Shown in pieces: positions 35,236 to 47,324 of a DNA stretch of 64,000 nucleotides. The notes under the pieces are model-generated. The model ran no database searches. It saw only the letters and a list, made by a program, of their open reading frames with translations, and was not told the origin of the DNA. Each line of letters starts with the position of its first letter. Position 1 is the stretch's first letter. A program made the position numbers and the translations under genes. The DNA is from Cordia subcordata (taxonomy: Eukaryota; Streptophyta; Magnoliopsida; Boraginales; Cordiaceae), in contig JAPTOF010000019.1 of NCBI GenBank assembly GCA_028554755.1, forward strand, positions 4,660,001-4,724,000. Reading direction: 5' to 3'.

Positions 35236-36510
35236 ATGTTTTCAGCAATGTTTGAAGAGCGCAGATGGGAGTCTGAAAATGTGAAGGACAGCTATGACTT
35301 GTCTAAGAAGGGAGTTAATATAAATCTCCTTCGAGTTTGTAGGTTCAATTTTAAAAGTCGGACTGAGAGAGTTAGGTTTTGTGAACTTGGCAATAATATG
35401 GACACAAATAGTCCTGAGCCTTGTAGAGATGGTGGTACTACTGATTCCTCAGGTGAAAAACCTCAGGATGCAGATTATACTTCTCTTAGCCATGAGCTAG
35501 AGGGTCTGATTCTGGCCAGATTTCCGAGGTCAGAGTGCTGGAAAATATGCCTTTTAAACAAGAGGTGTCTAGATCTTGTCAAATGTGGTGACTTATCCAA
35601 GATTAGGAAAGAAATTGGCCTTAAAGAACCCTCTGTGTTCATGTTGGCCAGTGGTGACAATTTTTGGTGGGCATTTGATGGGGAGTTTAAGTCTTATCGA
35701 AAGCTCCCAATTTTAGACCCTGATATCTGTTTTACAGCTGGAGATAAAGAGTCTGTTTGTGCAGGGACTCAACTTCTTGTCTCAGGCCGGGAAATTGGTG
35801 GTCTTGTAACTTGGAGATACGAATTGGCCACAGACGAATGGTACAGGGGCCCTTTGATGATTAATCCTCGCTGCTTATTTGCTTCTGCTACTTGTGGTAA
35901 ATATGCTTTTGTGGCTGGTGGAATTGGAATAGAAAACACTGAAGTCTACGATTCAGCTGAAAAGTATGACTCAGATAGTAAATCTTGGGCTCCTCTTCCA
36001 AGAATGAACAGACAAAGAAAGCTCTGTGCTGGGTGCTACATGGACAACAAATTCTACGTGATTGGTGGTCGAAATAAGGATGGGGAACTGACCTGTGGTG
36101 AGTACTTTGACGAGGCCAAGAACAAATGGGAACTGATACCGGACATGCTAAAGGATGATCCGGTGCAAACGTGCCATGCTCCACCTCTTATAGCAGTTGT
36201 GAATAACGAGCTCTACTCGCTTGAAGCTTCTTCCAATCAGCTCAAGGTGTATTTGAAGAAAACCAACACATGGAAGTTGTTGGGGCCTGTCCCTGTGAGG
36301 GCCAATTCTCACAGAGGTTGGGGTGTTGCATTTAAGTCTCTGGGAGATGAGCTGCTTGTAATTGGAGAATCCGCGGCTTCCTCTGCAGTTTTGTCTGTAT
36401 ACACTTGCTGCCCACACCCTGATGGCAGTAAGCTGCGCTGGAGGCCTCTTGGCAATGGCACAATTCGGCTAAGTCATTTTATTTGGAATTGCTCTGTCAT
36501 GATGACCTGA
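35236..36510 (+). CDS. HOLT: F-box/kelch-repeat protein, HOLT/TML type
   Basis: Single-exon frame of 424 residues. An acidic, Ser/Thr-rich N-terminus is followed by a degenerate F-box at about residues 80-125 (YTSLSHELEGLILARFP, then CLLNKRCLDLVKCGDL). Kelch repeats fill about 165-390 with the usual spacing (YAFVAGGIG, YDSDSKSWAPLPRMNRQR, FYVIGGRNKDG). Such proteins are substrate adaptors of SCF ubiquitin ligases. Assignment to the HOLT/TML branch rests on an almost perfect miR2111 complementary site at 35457-35477, just before the F-box, and on the neighbourhood. In legumes TML acts in the root to restrain nodule number and is silenced by shoot-derived miR2111. The Arabidopsis relative HOLT affects lateral rooting under nitrogen control. 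The Met five codons in (35248) is an alternative start. Confidence 0.9.
   Translation: MFSAMFEERRWESENVKDSYDLSKKGVNINLLRVCRFNFKSRTERVRFCELGNNMDTNSPEPCRDGGTTDSSGEKPQDADYTSLSHELEGLILARFPRSECWKICLLNKRCLDLVKCGDLSKIRKEIGLKEPSVFMLASGDNFWWAFDGEFKSYRKLPILDPDICFTAGDKESVCAGTQLLVSGREIGGLVTWRYELATDEWYRGPLMINPRCLFASATCGKYAFVAGGIGIENTEVYDSAEKYDSDSKSWAPLPRMNRQRKLCAGCYMDNKFYVIGGRNKDGELTCGEYFDEAKNKWELIPDMLKDDPVQTCHAPPLIAVVNNELYSLEASSNQLKVYLKKTNTWKLLGPVPVRANSHRGWGVAFKSLGDELLVIGESAASSAVLSVYTCCPHPDGSKLRWRPLGNGTIRLSHFIWNCSVMMT
35457..35477 (+). promoter_or_regulatory. miR2111 target site in the F-box/kelch mRNA
   Basis: The 21-base site contains CCTCAGGATGCAGATTA (35461-35477) preceded by AAAA. Compared with the reverse complement of miR2111 as I remember it, 20 of 21 positions match, with the one mismatch opposite the 3' end of the microRNA. 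Expected cleavage is between the bases opposite microRNA positions 10 and 11, about 35467/35468. The site encodes residues 74-81, just N-terminal of the F-box, as reported for TML and HOLT. Confidence 0.88.
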
Positions 36511-38673
36511 TTTGGAACTTCTAATGAAGTCTAAACAGGCTTTACATGATCAAATAAAGGAATTAAGCAAGATAAAAGAGGTTATTGGCATCGCTAATAA
36601 TAGCCTCCCAAGTTTCTATAGTTTAATGCACAGTAGATCGTCTTCTTTGTGATCTATTTCAGTTTCAACATCTCCTGATTTCCAGCTTTTTATGGGGCTT
36701 TGTTCAGCTGAGTTGCGCAGCTATGAAGGTCTCTGTTAAAATCCTCCTACCAGGGCTGTTGGTGGAGAAATTGTCTAAGCATAGTCTGTACAATGGGCAT
36801 CCTCAAAAAATTATTTCATCAGATGGATGCCAAGCATGTTGGAACTACAAATAAAATGTAATTTGACCTCTTCAATGATACTTTTGCCCCATTTTTGTTT
36901 TTGTTTTCATCAAAAAAGGGACATATTTTCTTACCATTGTAGAAGATTAGAAATAGAACAGTTTTAGAGAGTTGAGTAAATACCAGAAAAACATACAAAA
37001 TTTTTTCAGTTAAAGACAGCAATGGAAGTAGTGTTACCAACAACAGACTCGCATGCTTTACCATTGATCCATCAAACCCCTCTTGAATTTTCATTGTAAA
37101 TGCCGGATAATTTACATATATGGGAAATTAATGATGTTACAGAAACTACTCTTAACCCTTAGAATTATTGCATTATCAGCTCAGTTGTCTTACATCTGAA
37201 CTATTACATGAGTTTACTTGATGAGTTGTGACAAATTACTTAAGTTGCAAATGATAATTTCGCTTATATAAAAATGAATAGTAACTAAGTGGAAGAATAA
37301 AAAGAGTGGGCATATTAATACAAAAAGATTTTTCAGTGGGCTACTTAAAACCCCAAAAAAAAAAAAAAGGGGTTTAGTGAGTCATGAGTGATATAAAACC
37401 TTGTCATATTAATAATGTGAGAAATAATGGTTTTCATTTGCTAAATGTAGAAATTTATTATACCAGAATGTTTAGATATAGTGGTAATATTTTACACTTG
37501 AAATTTACAAGTTTTCAATTCAAATTACTGTTGAAGGCAAATGAAGACCTATTATTGATGTTTCCTGTTAAAAAAAAGTAAAAATCTAAGAAAAATAATT
37601 GGATAAAATGTAACGAAAGAATTAATTTAGTAGGTGATTTGAAAAAAAAAATGTATATTTAGTAAACAATCTGAAATTTCATAGAATTTCAGTAGCTTGT
37701 GGCAAAATTTAGACAGACGCATTTTCTTAGATTTTGTTTTCTTTTAGAAAATTCTCAATATGCAAATGTACAGACACTTTGCGGCCTGTGTCGACGGTCT
37801 CGAGGTCAATTTGGAGTGGGTTTTTTTATATTTAAAAAAGCACATTTTAATTTAAAAAAAATTGCCTCTTTTTTTAAACAGTGTTTGAATTAACTTTGGA
37901 AAAAAAAAACCAAGATTGAACATGATTAAATTAAAATTTTTAAAGTCAGAAATTTAAGTTTTAACAAACATTTTAAAAAGAATGAAAAAGTATCTCTTTT
38001 TTCAAGTATTTGAATAAATTGTAAACAAAAAATTGAAACTTTCCAAAGATCAAATTGAATTTCTTTTAAATAAAAATTTTAACTTTTCAAAAAATGTATA
38101 TTTGAAAATTGTACAAAAAAAAAAAAAAGCTTTTTGAGCCCTCATCTATTGGTCACTGAAGGCAACAGCCCAGTTCCTGCCATCCAACAGAAAAAACCCA
38201 CACAATTTAATCAGCTCAAAAGGCAAAAGATGGGCCCATTAGAAGCCCAACATCTTCTAACGCAAAACACATTTCACGCTGCATAGCGATGGGAGCAGCT
38301 TAAGCTCATCTCCACTTTCACTCGCATCACTCTTCTCTCCAGTCGCTGGCGTTTCACTCATCCGTAAGATAACTCGTCAAATTTCCATCTTACTTCGTTT
38401 CGCTTCAGTAAGTTTACTTTACTTTTCTGATTTCATTGTCTTTTTAGAACTCTACATAAAATTAGGGTTAGCACTTTTACTTGGTAGCATTATTAAATTT
38501 CTTAGCCTTTGATTTAACATAGCCTCAGTCTCGTAGTTTTTCAGAGATTTTATTGTTTGTTAGGGTCAGATTTAGTATAGTTGTTAAGATAGAAACAATA
38601 GAATGTCTTCAATTTTCGTGTAGAAGTTCTGGGTCAATTTTAGGATTTAATTGTTCAATATTAAGGCTTAGGT
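36511..38673. other. Intergenic: F-box 3' UTR and SWP73 promoter
   Basis: The 3' UTR of the F-box gene is probably within the first several hundred bases. A MITE-like A/T-rich block with ends resembling TGTTTGAATTAACTTTGG and AAGCTTTTTGAGCCC occupies about 37870-38140. The 5' UTR of the SWP73 gene lies near 38300-38673, with an intron-like T-rich stretch after 38410. No other gene supported. Confidence 0.5.
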
Positions 38674-40664
38674 ATGTCTGCGAATAGCAATAATCCACCA
38701 AAAAGTGCCGGGGGCTCGTCCCCTTTCGGCAATTCGATGCCGGGAAACCCTGCTGCAGCTCATCTGCAGTCGCAGCCCCAAGGCCAGCATGTTGGGTCGG
38801 GTTTCCCAACGCAGTTTCAGCTGTCCCAGCTGTCTGCAGCTCACGCTCAAGCCTTTGCTCAAGCGCAATCTAAGGCTCAGGCGCAAGCACAAGCTGCACA
38901 AGCGCAATTACAGGCACAGTTACAAGCTCAAGGGCTAGCTCTCGGGCAGGGGCACCCTGGTGGCATTGCAAACTTGGGTTCGTCATCCCCTGCCTTATCA
39001 GGTGGTGGCAGTGGGGGCTCGAAGAGGTTTCCACAGAAACCACCTGCTCGACCACCTGGGTTTTCAACATCGAGCATGGTTTCTCCCATGAGGACCATGG
39101 ATCTAGCAGCTGCAGCTAGAAGAAAGAAGCAGAAGGTTCCTGAGAAGCAGTTACAGGAAAGAGTGGCGGCAATTTTGCCTGAATCAGCTCTTTATACTCA
39201 GCTTCTTGAGTTTGAGTCGCGGGTGGATGCTGCTATGACAAGAAAGAAAATGGATATCCAAGAGGCAATAAAGAACCCGCCGGGTATTCAGAAAACACTC
39301 CGTATTTATGTGTTTAACACTTTTGCTAATCAAACACATACCATTCCTAAGAAGCCTAATGCCGAACCACCTACATGGGCCCTTAAGATTGTAGGAAGGA
39401 TTTTGGAGGAAGGAATGGATCCTGAGCAGGCTGCTATGTTTCAGAAGACAAGCTCCATGTACCCAAAGTTCTCTTCTTTCTTTAAAAGAGTCACCATTTC
39501 GTTAGACCAGAGGCTATATCCTGATAACCATTTGATTGTCTGGGATGGTGCTCGATCTCCTGCTCCTCATGAGGGCTTTGAGGTGAAAAGGAAAGGGGAC
39601 CAAGAATTTACTGCGAATATGCGATTAGAAATGAATTACATACCTGAAAAGTTTAAGCTTTCTTCAGCTCTGATGGAGGTTCTTGGTATTGAGGTTGATA
39701 CCCGTGCAAGAATTATAGCAGCAATTTGGCACTATGTGAAGGCGAGAAAATTGCAGAACCAGGACGACCCTTCATACTTCAATTGTGATCCACCACTTCA
39801 AAAAGTGTTTGGAGAAGGGAAGATCAAATTCACTGCAGTGGCACAGAGGATAACACCACATTTGGCTTCTCCACAACCTATACACCTAGAGCACAGGATC
39901 AAACTTTCTGGGAATAGCCCTGTTGGAAATGCATGTTATGATGTGTTGGTTGATATACCCTTCCCAATACAAAGGGAAATGAATGCTTTGCTGGCCAGTA
40001 CAGAGAAGACCAAAGAGATTGAGGCCTGTGATGAAGCAATATGTGCTGCAATAAGGAAAATCCATGAGCACCGAAGGAGAAGGGCGTTCTTCCTTGGTTT
40101 CAGTCAGTCACCGGTCGAGTTTATTAATGCTTTGGTTGATTCTCAGAACAAGGATCTGAAGATTGTCACTGGAGAAGGAAGTCGGAGTGTTGAGAGAGAA
40201 CGTCGGTCAGATTTTTACAGCCAGCCCTGGTATGGCACTCTTTACCAATCCCCTTCTTTGTTATTAGTTGATGTTTTTAATGGGCTTGCAGATGATTCTA
40301 GTATTGGCTTCTTGTCAGTCAGCAAGTGTTGAATGGTTGCACTTGGGACATTGTCTAAAATTGGCTTTTTTTAAATACTAAAAGACCTGGTAAAGTCTGG
40401 TTTGGTTGGGGTTTGAGCAAATTAGGCCTCGCTTACTCTTTTACTTGGTACTTTGTTACATATGTTTCTTCTCAAGTTGTTGATTCCCCAAACTCGGATT
40501 CAGTACAGACATATAAATATTCAAAATGCTGCAAAGTCTTTCTAGAGCAGTGCTTGATATATATTATTGCTGAATATTATCTTTTATGATTCAACAGGGT
40601 TGAAGATGCTGCCATTCGCTATATTAACCGCAAGCCAGTTGGAAATCCCCCTGGAACCACATGA
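38674..40664 (+). CDS. SWP73B: SWI/SNF complex subunit SWP73/BAF60 (SWIB domain)
   Basis: Two exons, 38674-40229 and 40598-40664, joined at GT-AG sites, encode 540 residues; Arabidopsis SWP73B/CHC1 has 534. The N-terminal 100 residues are low complexity ([26 protein letters not shown]). A conserved core follows, starting at [19 protein letters not shown]. The SWIB/MDM2 domain runs from about residue 322 to 400 ([18 protein letters not shown] through [14 protein letters not shown]). The short second exon gives the standard C-terminus [13 protein letters not shown]. Reading through the first exon into the intron would give an unrelated tail, so the intron is well supported. The protein is a core subunit of the nuclear BRM/SYD-type chromatin remodelling complexes, with roles in development and flowering. 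Confidence 0.95.
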
Positions 40665-41685
40665 ACGAGTAGTTAGTAATCTTGTTACTGCTAAATGCAA
40701 CTGTAATAGCTACAGCGATTATTCTCCAGAGCGCTGTTTCTCGGGTCATCTCAACACGGCAATTGGAGGTGGAAGGGGATATGCTTGTTGGTCTTGACTT
40801 CGTCTCGTGGGTGAATATACATTTTGAACGGAAACTAACGTCTGTAAGCCCTTCAGGCATATACTTGAGGTTGACGTATATGCTTGCTGCATAGGATAGT
40901 TATACCAACATTTTGTGTATGAAGTAAATGTATTCATGTGTTTGCTATTGCAGTAGGGTGTTTAAGATTTTCTTCTCTTAACTGCTGATTCTTCATTGTT
41001 CTAATTAGGGAATATGACTTTAGCAAGTGTTATTAAGTTCATCAATTTCGGGTCTTTGCAATTGCACCAAATGAAAGTGTGTTTAATATTACTGTAAATT
41101 ATTCTCTTATTAGAGCGTAATATGCAAGTGGATATTATAAGAAAATTAAAACAACGAGAAATTATGTCTAACCAAAAGCTAACCCACCTATAAAAAACTT
41201 ACGCCCAAGTAAAAGATTTAAACGTTAAAAGTAGTTGAGGGTGTTTGGCTTTGCTTGTTTAGGGTGTTTATAAACATTTAGAAAAAATTATTCTTTCACA
41301 TGTTTTTTATTATTGAAGTGTTTATAAGCACCCAATAAGCAAAGTTAAACACAATTGGGCCAGAGGCGTTTCTAACTTTAAATCTGCAATTAGGTTTCTT
41401 CTGGATTGTTTCCTTTCAAAAATGTTTTTTTGTTTTGAAATTTTTTTTTTTCGAGGAACTAAAAAAAGACGTACTTCTTTCCCCAAAAAAAAAAAATTTA
41501 TAAAAAAATAGCCAATTCAAACAAGTCGCAGTTTGTTAAGGCCTTTAGAAATTCTGGACTACATGGGGCCTTCAGAAATTATGTTCCCAGCCCAAATGAG
41601 GCCCAATAAGTTGGACAAAGCCAGTACAGTTTGAAAGCGCGACACTGTCGCCATTTCAAGCGCGCTAAGCGAAGCGAAGAGAAAA
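40665..41685. other. Intergenic: SWP73 3' UTR and FIGL1 promoter
   Basis: Holds the 3' end of SWP73, a MITE-like element at 41237-41356 and A/T homopolymer runs around 41430-41510. The last 100 bases become GC-richer and should contain the FIGL1 transcription start. No extra gene. Confidence 0.5.
41237..41356. mobile_element. Small MITE (GAGGGTGTTTGGCTTTGC ends)
   Basis: The left end GAGGGTGTTTGGCTTTGCTT and the right end GCAAAGTTAAACAC are inverted. The interior contains TTTATAAACA and TTTATAAGCACC. It is the same family as the element at 49437-49558 and resembles the one at 58937-59331. Confidence 0.6.
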
Positions 41686-44600
41686 ATGGCGGGAAGCGAG
41701 GAAAAAGCAAATGCAACGGCGGCGGCTGCTCCGAAGAAGAAGGAGGAGGAAGCATCAGAAGTGTGTTGGAGGAAAGAAGTGGACGTCAATCTCAAGAGGC
41801 TTCATTCTCTGCTCTTCGGAGCCGATTTGGCTTTAGAGAAGGGCGATTTCAGCTCGGCTCAGGTCCTTTCCCTCGCGCTCATCGGCTTCCTTGATTCTCG
41901 CTCCGGCACCGACGTCGACGAGGCCTTCATTCGTCCTATCCGCCGTGAAGCTTTGTCGAAGCTCGACTCCGCACGTCGCTCTCTTATTCCTATATCCGAT
42001 CAGTACTCTCTTTCTCTACACGCGCACGCACTCGCTTTTTCATACTCCATTTTGATCTTTCTTTTAATTATTTGAACTTAATGTTTAGGCTGTTATTGTA
42101 AATTGGAAACAAAATGCTACCAACTCGTAGTTTTATGTAAGAATTTATATGTCTGTGCTTACGTTCTTTTCGTGAAATGTGAAGCAGAAATATTGATTTT
42201 AAAAAAGTAATCGTTTATTACGTGCATAAGTCATAGTTGGTTATGTAGAAATAGAATACATGGTGAATTAGTTGGTCACAAATTTTGAATGTGGAAGTTC
42301 TTCAATTACTAAAGCATTTATGTAGTATGAAAGTTCTTTTTTTGGTTAATTAGACTTACTGGATGACTTCTGAGGAAGAAGTGATCATAACCTAAGGTAA
42401 AAGTTGAAAGTTTGGAAACTGTTTCATATAATGTGACTTACTCATGAGCGACATTGCTGATTTGCCTCCTTCCCCATGATCTCAGGCAAGCATTTGAACA
42501 AGCAGGCAAAGATCCAGGCATCATATTTTGCAAGACAGGAGATATCAATGTCGAAAAGATTAAGCAGTCCAAGTATTTTCGAGCGCTTCTTCAGCAATCC
42601 AAAGGAACACTTTCAGATGAACCGGTAGGGACAATGACCAGTTTCGTTGGTACTCTGCTGCCAAATGTATTTTTATTTAAGTAATTGTTGCAGGTGCAGT
42701 TCAGCTCTTTGATATAGAAAACTATGTTCTTGCCTTAACCTTTGTAGTAGTTTCTATTCCGCTAAAAGGAACAACATCTTCTCATCCATCTATGTACATT
42801 TCGGTGCTCCTCTCTACTTGTTGTTGGAATTCAGCTTGTCAGGAAACAGAGTTTATCAAAAGCCCGAAGTTGACTGAAAGCATAATCTCCCTATCCATTG
42901 CAGGGTAACCAGTGTGATCGGCAGGACACCTTGAATGGCAAGTCCTCAAAAACCTTAAAGCCTCTAACACAAGGAAAATTGACATCCTTCTATGGTGGTC
43001 ATTCGGGAGAAAACAATAAAAGCTTTGTAAGAAATAAAAGTTTCGAGGATTGCAGTATTATTGAAAAAGCTCACACAAACATCAGCTGTCCAAAGAACCA
43101 TGGTGAATCTGCATTTGGTAAGAATGATGAGGTGGGAACAACTTATGAAAACAGTTCCAAAACTAAGCGATTGCATGTGGAACTGAATAGCCCAAGAGTT
43201 CAAATCACTAAATCTCCATCATGCAATGAAGAAACTGATGAGGAGGTTTCTGGAAAAGGATTTGTGAGTGCCAGAACAAAACTGGTATTTTCTTTTTCTT
43301 TGTTCTCAAGATAATTTGTTCCACTTAAGTTTCCTTTTGTTATTATTCGTCAATTAGAAATTGGCATTCTTTTATTACTATTTCTCATACTTTCCTCCCT
43401 GATACTCTCACAGCCCCCAAGGATCATAATTATGTCCTAATTGTATCTCTCATCTGCTTGGAGGAGAAAAAAAAAAAAAAACTTTGCTTCCTTATAACAA
43501 AACTTCTGCTTCCTTGACTCATACTAGAAGATGGTTTAATGCAAAAAATTCATTCAATATGTATCTAGTAATTTCTTTTGAAATTAAAATCAACATGAGG
43601 ATATTCCAGGAAAAGATATTGCAGCTATTCAGATTGTATTAAGTTTGTCTGATGTCAAACCAATTTAAGAAAATTGTATTTCCAACGTATTTGTTGCTGT
43701 ATCCAGAAGGTGACTTTTGACTCCAAAAATGATGCACCCTGTATACGTTGAAGTAATAGACCTGGATTGATCCTGTTCAAGGGGTTGTATATATAATGTG
43801 ACATCACAATATTTCTTTTTGAGTTGCGAGTTTTACCTTTTGGTTTAGATAATGATACAATATTTGTAAAATTACCCACAATATAACTTAAATTGCAAAA
43901 AATTTCACAATTTTTCTCTGCTATAGGAAATGGACGCAAGGCAAAGGCGAGGTTTATGTGGGTCGCCAAGCACATCTGTTTCTCCACAAAATGATAATTT
44001 TGCTGCTACCAGAAGTTATGGTGGCAAATATGGGTTCCCACGACGTGGCTTGCGTGGTAATTTTGTACCTCCTATCAAGTCTAATGGGAATAACACAAGT
44101 AATATGACTTCACGTGTTGCGGGGAAGGGTGAAGATACCTTAGATGACTCGACCAAAAGATGGTAAGTTGTGTGCATTTGTGATGACCAAAACAAATTTT
44201 TAATTACAGCATAGTACACATCTGTAGACTCTGAATAAGAATTAAGAATTAGATTGAGGTCACTCCGAGAAAGAAAATCGAACCAGTTTATGATGTATAG
44301 TTATCCATATTCGTGCTTTAACTCTTCTTATATGATTTAGTTTGGAAATGCTATGTGGCCCTGATGGCGAGCTTCCTGACAAGTTAAAGAATCTGGAACC
44401 TCAGCTAATTGAACACGTCAGCAATGAGATAATGGACAAGGATCCAAATGTTCGATGGGATGATATTGGTATGTGCCAATAGACATGCTTCAACTTCTTT
44501 CTGATGCTTCACTTTATTTCCTGAATTTGCTCATTTACTTCAAATATTGTAGCTGGTTTGGAGCATGCTAAAAAATGTGTGACTGAGATGGTCATATGGC

Positions 44601-46906
44601 CTCTGTTGCGCCCTGACATATTTAAAGGTTGTCGTTCTCCAGGGCGAGGTCTTCTTCTTTTTGGTCCTCCAGTAAGTACTTAATCAGCCTTTTTAAGGTT
44701 CAAAAGTCACTACTATTGCTATTTACCAATATGCCTCTTTTGCCTTAGGGAACTGGTAAAACTATGATTGGGAAAGCTATAGCTGGAGAGGCCAAAGCAA
44801 CCTTTTTCTACATCTCTGCAAGTTCATTGACAAGCAAATGGGTATGTGTATTCTTTAGTAAATAGTTCTTTGATGCAGCTGAGAGAAAGCTCTGTTATGT
44901 TTTGTACAAGATGTTGGTTATATTTGCCCACAAAATAGAGCTTCAGCGTTGTTAAAATTAGCAATGAAATTTCCGTATGAGTTGAAGTGCTATGATATTT
45001 ATCAGGTCAATGTTTCCTTGTTTCTTTTACTTTTTACTTTTCTTGATAAGACTATCATGAATCTTTGACCAATTTGTATCTACATCTGACCAAAAAAATT
45101 TAATCATATCTACTTTAAGACCTTAAGTCTTTATGTATGGGGGCAAAAATATTCATCAATCTGGGTGAGGGTTCTTATGGGCATCTGGGGAGTTTAATTA
45201 GCTCCTGCATGTTAGTTCTTATTCACCCATAGCTCTTCTAGGATTTCTAGGCTTGCTGAGACCATGTCATTAGGTATATACTACCATTACAGTGCTGCTG
45301 CTTCATGTATTGCATGTTACTAGTTTTGGTTATAACATATTTGAGGTGTTCAAACTTTCTTAAGCAAATATTGTTGTGGCCTGTAAGCAATAACAAATAA
45401 CTCTTCACAAAAAGGAGATAAAAACAGCTACATTAGAACGCAAAGCAGAACTACATTTGTGATAAGGAAATAATCACTTGCATTAACATTTCAAATTTGT
45501 TAATTTGTGCAAACTATAGGATCAATACACAGACTTGTTGCTTCTCTTTTATCTTTTTTATTTGTATAACAGAAAAAGATAAATATGGTACTAGTGCAAT
45601 ATTCTCCTTACAACTTTTGTTGGCTGTAGATTGGTGAAGGAGAAAAGTTGGTTCGAGCACTTTTTGGAGTTGCAAGTTGTCGTCAACCGGCTGTGATATT
45701 CGTTGATGAAATTGATTCGCTTCTATCTCAGGTATCATTAGGTTTTACTCCCGATGAATTGGATACATGAGATGATTCAAGAGAGTGCCCTACAAAACAA
45801 AACATGTGAGATGTCTCAGGCATGAACAATCGACTTCTGCTGGATGTCCTCTTCTCTTGTGATTACTTTGGGCCGTAGTCAAATACTAGAAATTACAAAA
45901 ATACTATGAGATAACCATAGTTTTCCGTTGGACCCTTGTTTACTATAAACAAAGATGTTTTTTTAATGAGGTTCATGCCTTTCCAGCGCAAATCAGAAGG
46001 AGAGCATGAATCAAGTAGGCGACTCAAGACACAATTTCTTATTGAAATGGAAGGCTTTGATAGTGGAAATGAGCAAATCCTGCTTATAGGTAATCACTGA
46101 ATTGCAGAAAGTATTTTCTAGTTTTCCCACATTTCCTAATTTAGCAGTATGTTTTCATACATTTGGTTGCTACAGGCGCAACAAATAGGCCCCAAGAACT
46201 AGATGAGGCTGCAAGAAGGCGACTTACTAAGCGACTCTATATTCCGCTTCCTTCCCCAGGTCCAAGTTCAGACTTTCTGAAATTGTACTTCTCTATGTGC
46301 TATTGCATTTTATGAAGCTAAGAGTTTCTGTTTGAGATGTAGATGCAAGAGCCTGGATTATTCGAAATCTCTTGGAGAAAGACGGATTATTCAAGCTTTC
46401 GAAGGACGACATTGACACCATCTGCAAGTTAACTGAAGGTGTTTGCTTCATAGAGTGAATCCTATGTGCAACTAACCTCCTGTCGCAGCCTTCGTTGTCT
46501 TATTTCTGTTCTTTCACTTGTGCTTTTAGGGTACTCGGGATCTGATATGAAGAACTTAGTGAAGGATGCTTCTATGGGTCCACTGAGGGAGGCTCTAAGA
46601 CAGGGCATTGAGATCACCAAGTTGGAAAAGGAAGATATGAGGCCAGTAACTCTTCAAGTAAGTTACATGCATCTGCCATAATGAAGCACACAAATGATCA
46701 TGGTTTTGAAGTCTAGTTGCTTCAATAGTATGTTCTTTTCCCTCTTCATTCGTGCTTCAATTTTACAAAATTTAATATATATTTTCTTGGATGCTTCTGT
46801 CAAGGATTTCGAGAATGCTTTACAAGAGGTGCGGCCGTCTGTTTCGTTTCATGAACTGGGTACATACGAAGAATGGAACAAGCAATTTGGAAGCTTATCG
46901 CTATAG
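41686..46906 (+). CDS. FIGL1: FIDGETIN-LIKE 1 AAA ATPase
   Basis: Thirteen exons: 41686-42002, 42486-42624, 42904-43284, 43927-44162, 44341-44468, 44553-44671, 44749-44841, 45630-45731, 45987-46089, 46176-46259, 46343-46438, 46530-46657 and 46805-46906. They give 675 residues, the usual family length. The N-terminal 400 residues are poorly conserved with an N-terminal helical region and basic, disordered stretches. The AAA module starts at WDDIAGLEHAK. Walker A is GPPGTGKT (438-445), Walker B is VIFVDEID (493-500), the sensor/arginine region is [15 protein letters not shown], and the C-terminal helix region ends [19 protein letters not shown]1 limits meiotic crossover by dismantling RAD51/DMC1 filaments in the nucleus with its partner FLIP. 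It lies convergent to sulfite oxidase, 418 bp apart stop to stop. Confidence 0.95.
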
Positions 46907-47324
46907 AAACAAGATTAGATAAGCCACTGCCACCAATTCACGCACAGAAGCTAATAAAACAAGCTTCCTGTCATGGGCATAGGTCAGTGCCTTGCACGTA
47001 TGCTGTATTGGAGTTCATTGTCTAGTAAATATACCCGAATTTCATTCCAGAGTATTGATATAGGAAGCATTAATTGGACATGCCAATTTGGATACTTTTA
47101 TGTTGCAAACAAAATACATCTAGTTGCTTCATACGAGATACAAAAGGTAGACTTCTTCTTTTCTCCTCTTGTTTGGGGTGGGGGGAGGGGTTATCAAGAC
47201 GCGCGTCCTAAGTTTTGATTCCCATCTTCTTGAAGAAGAGCGGCACAAGTGATCAACAACAACCTCAAGTCCGTCCAAAATTTGGATAGCACGGCAGGAA
47301 CTTTACTTCAGTCTTCATTATTGC

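Noticed and set aside
40230..40332. Read-through tail of the SWP73 first exon
   Set aside because: Splicing at 40229/40598 restores the conserved [13 protein letters not shown] end.
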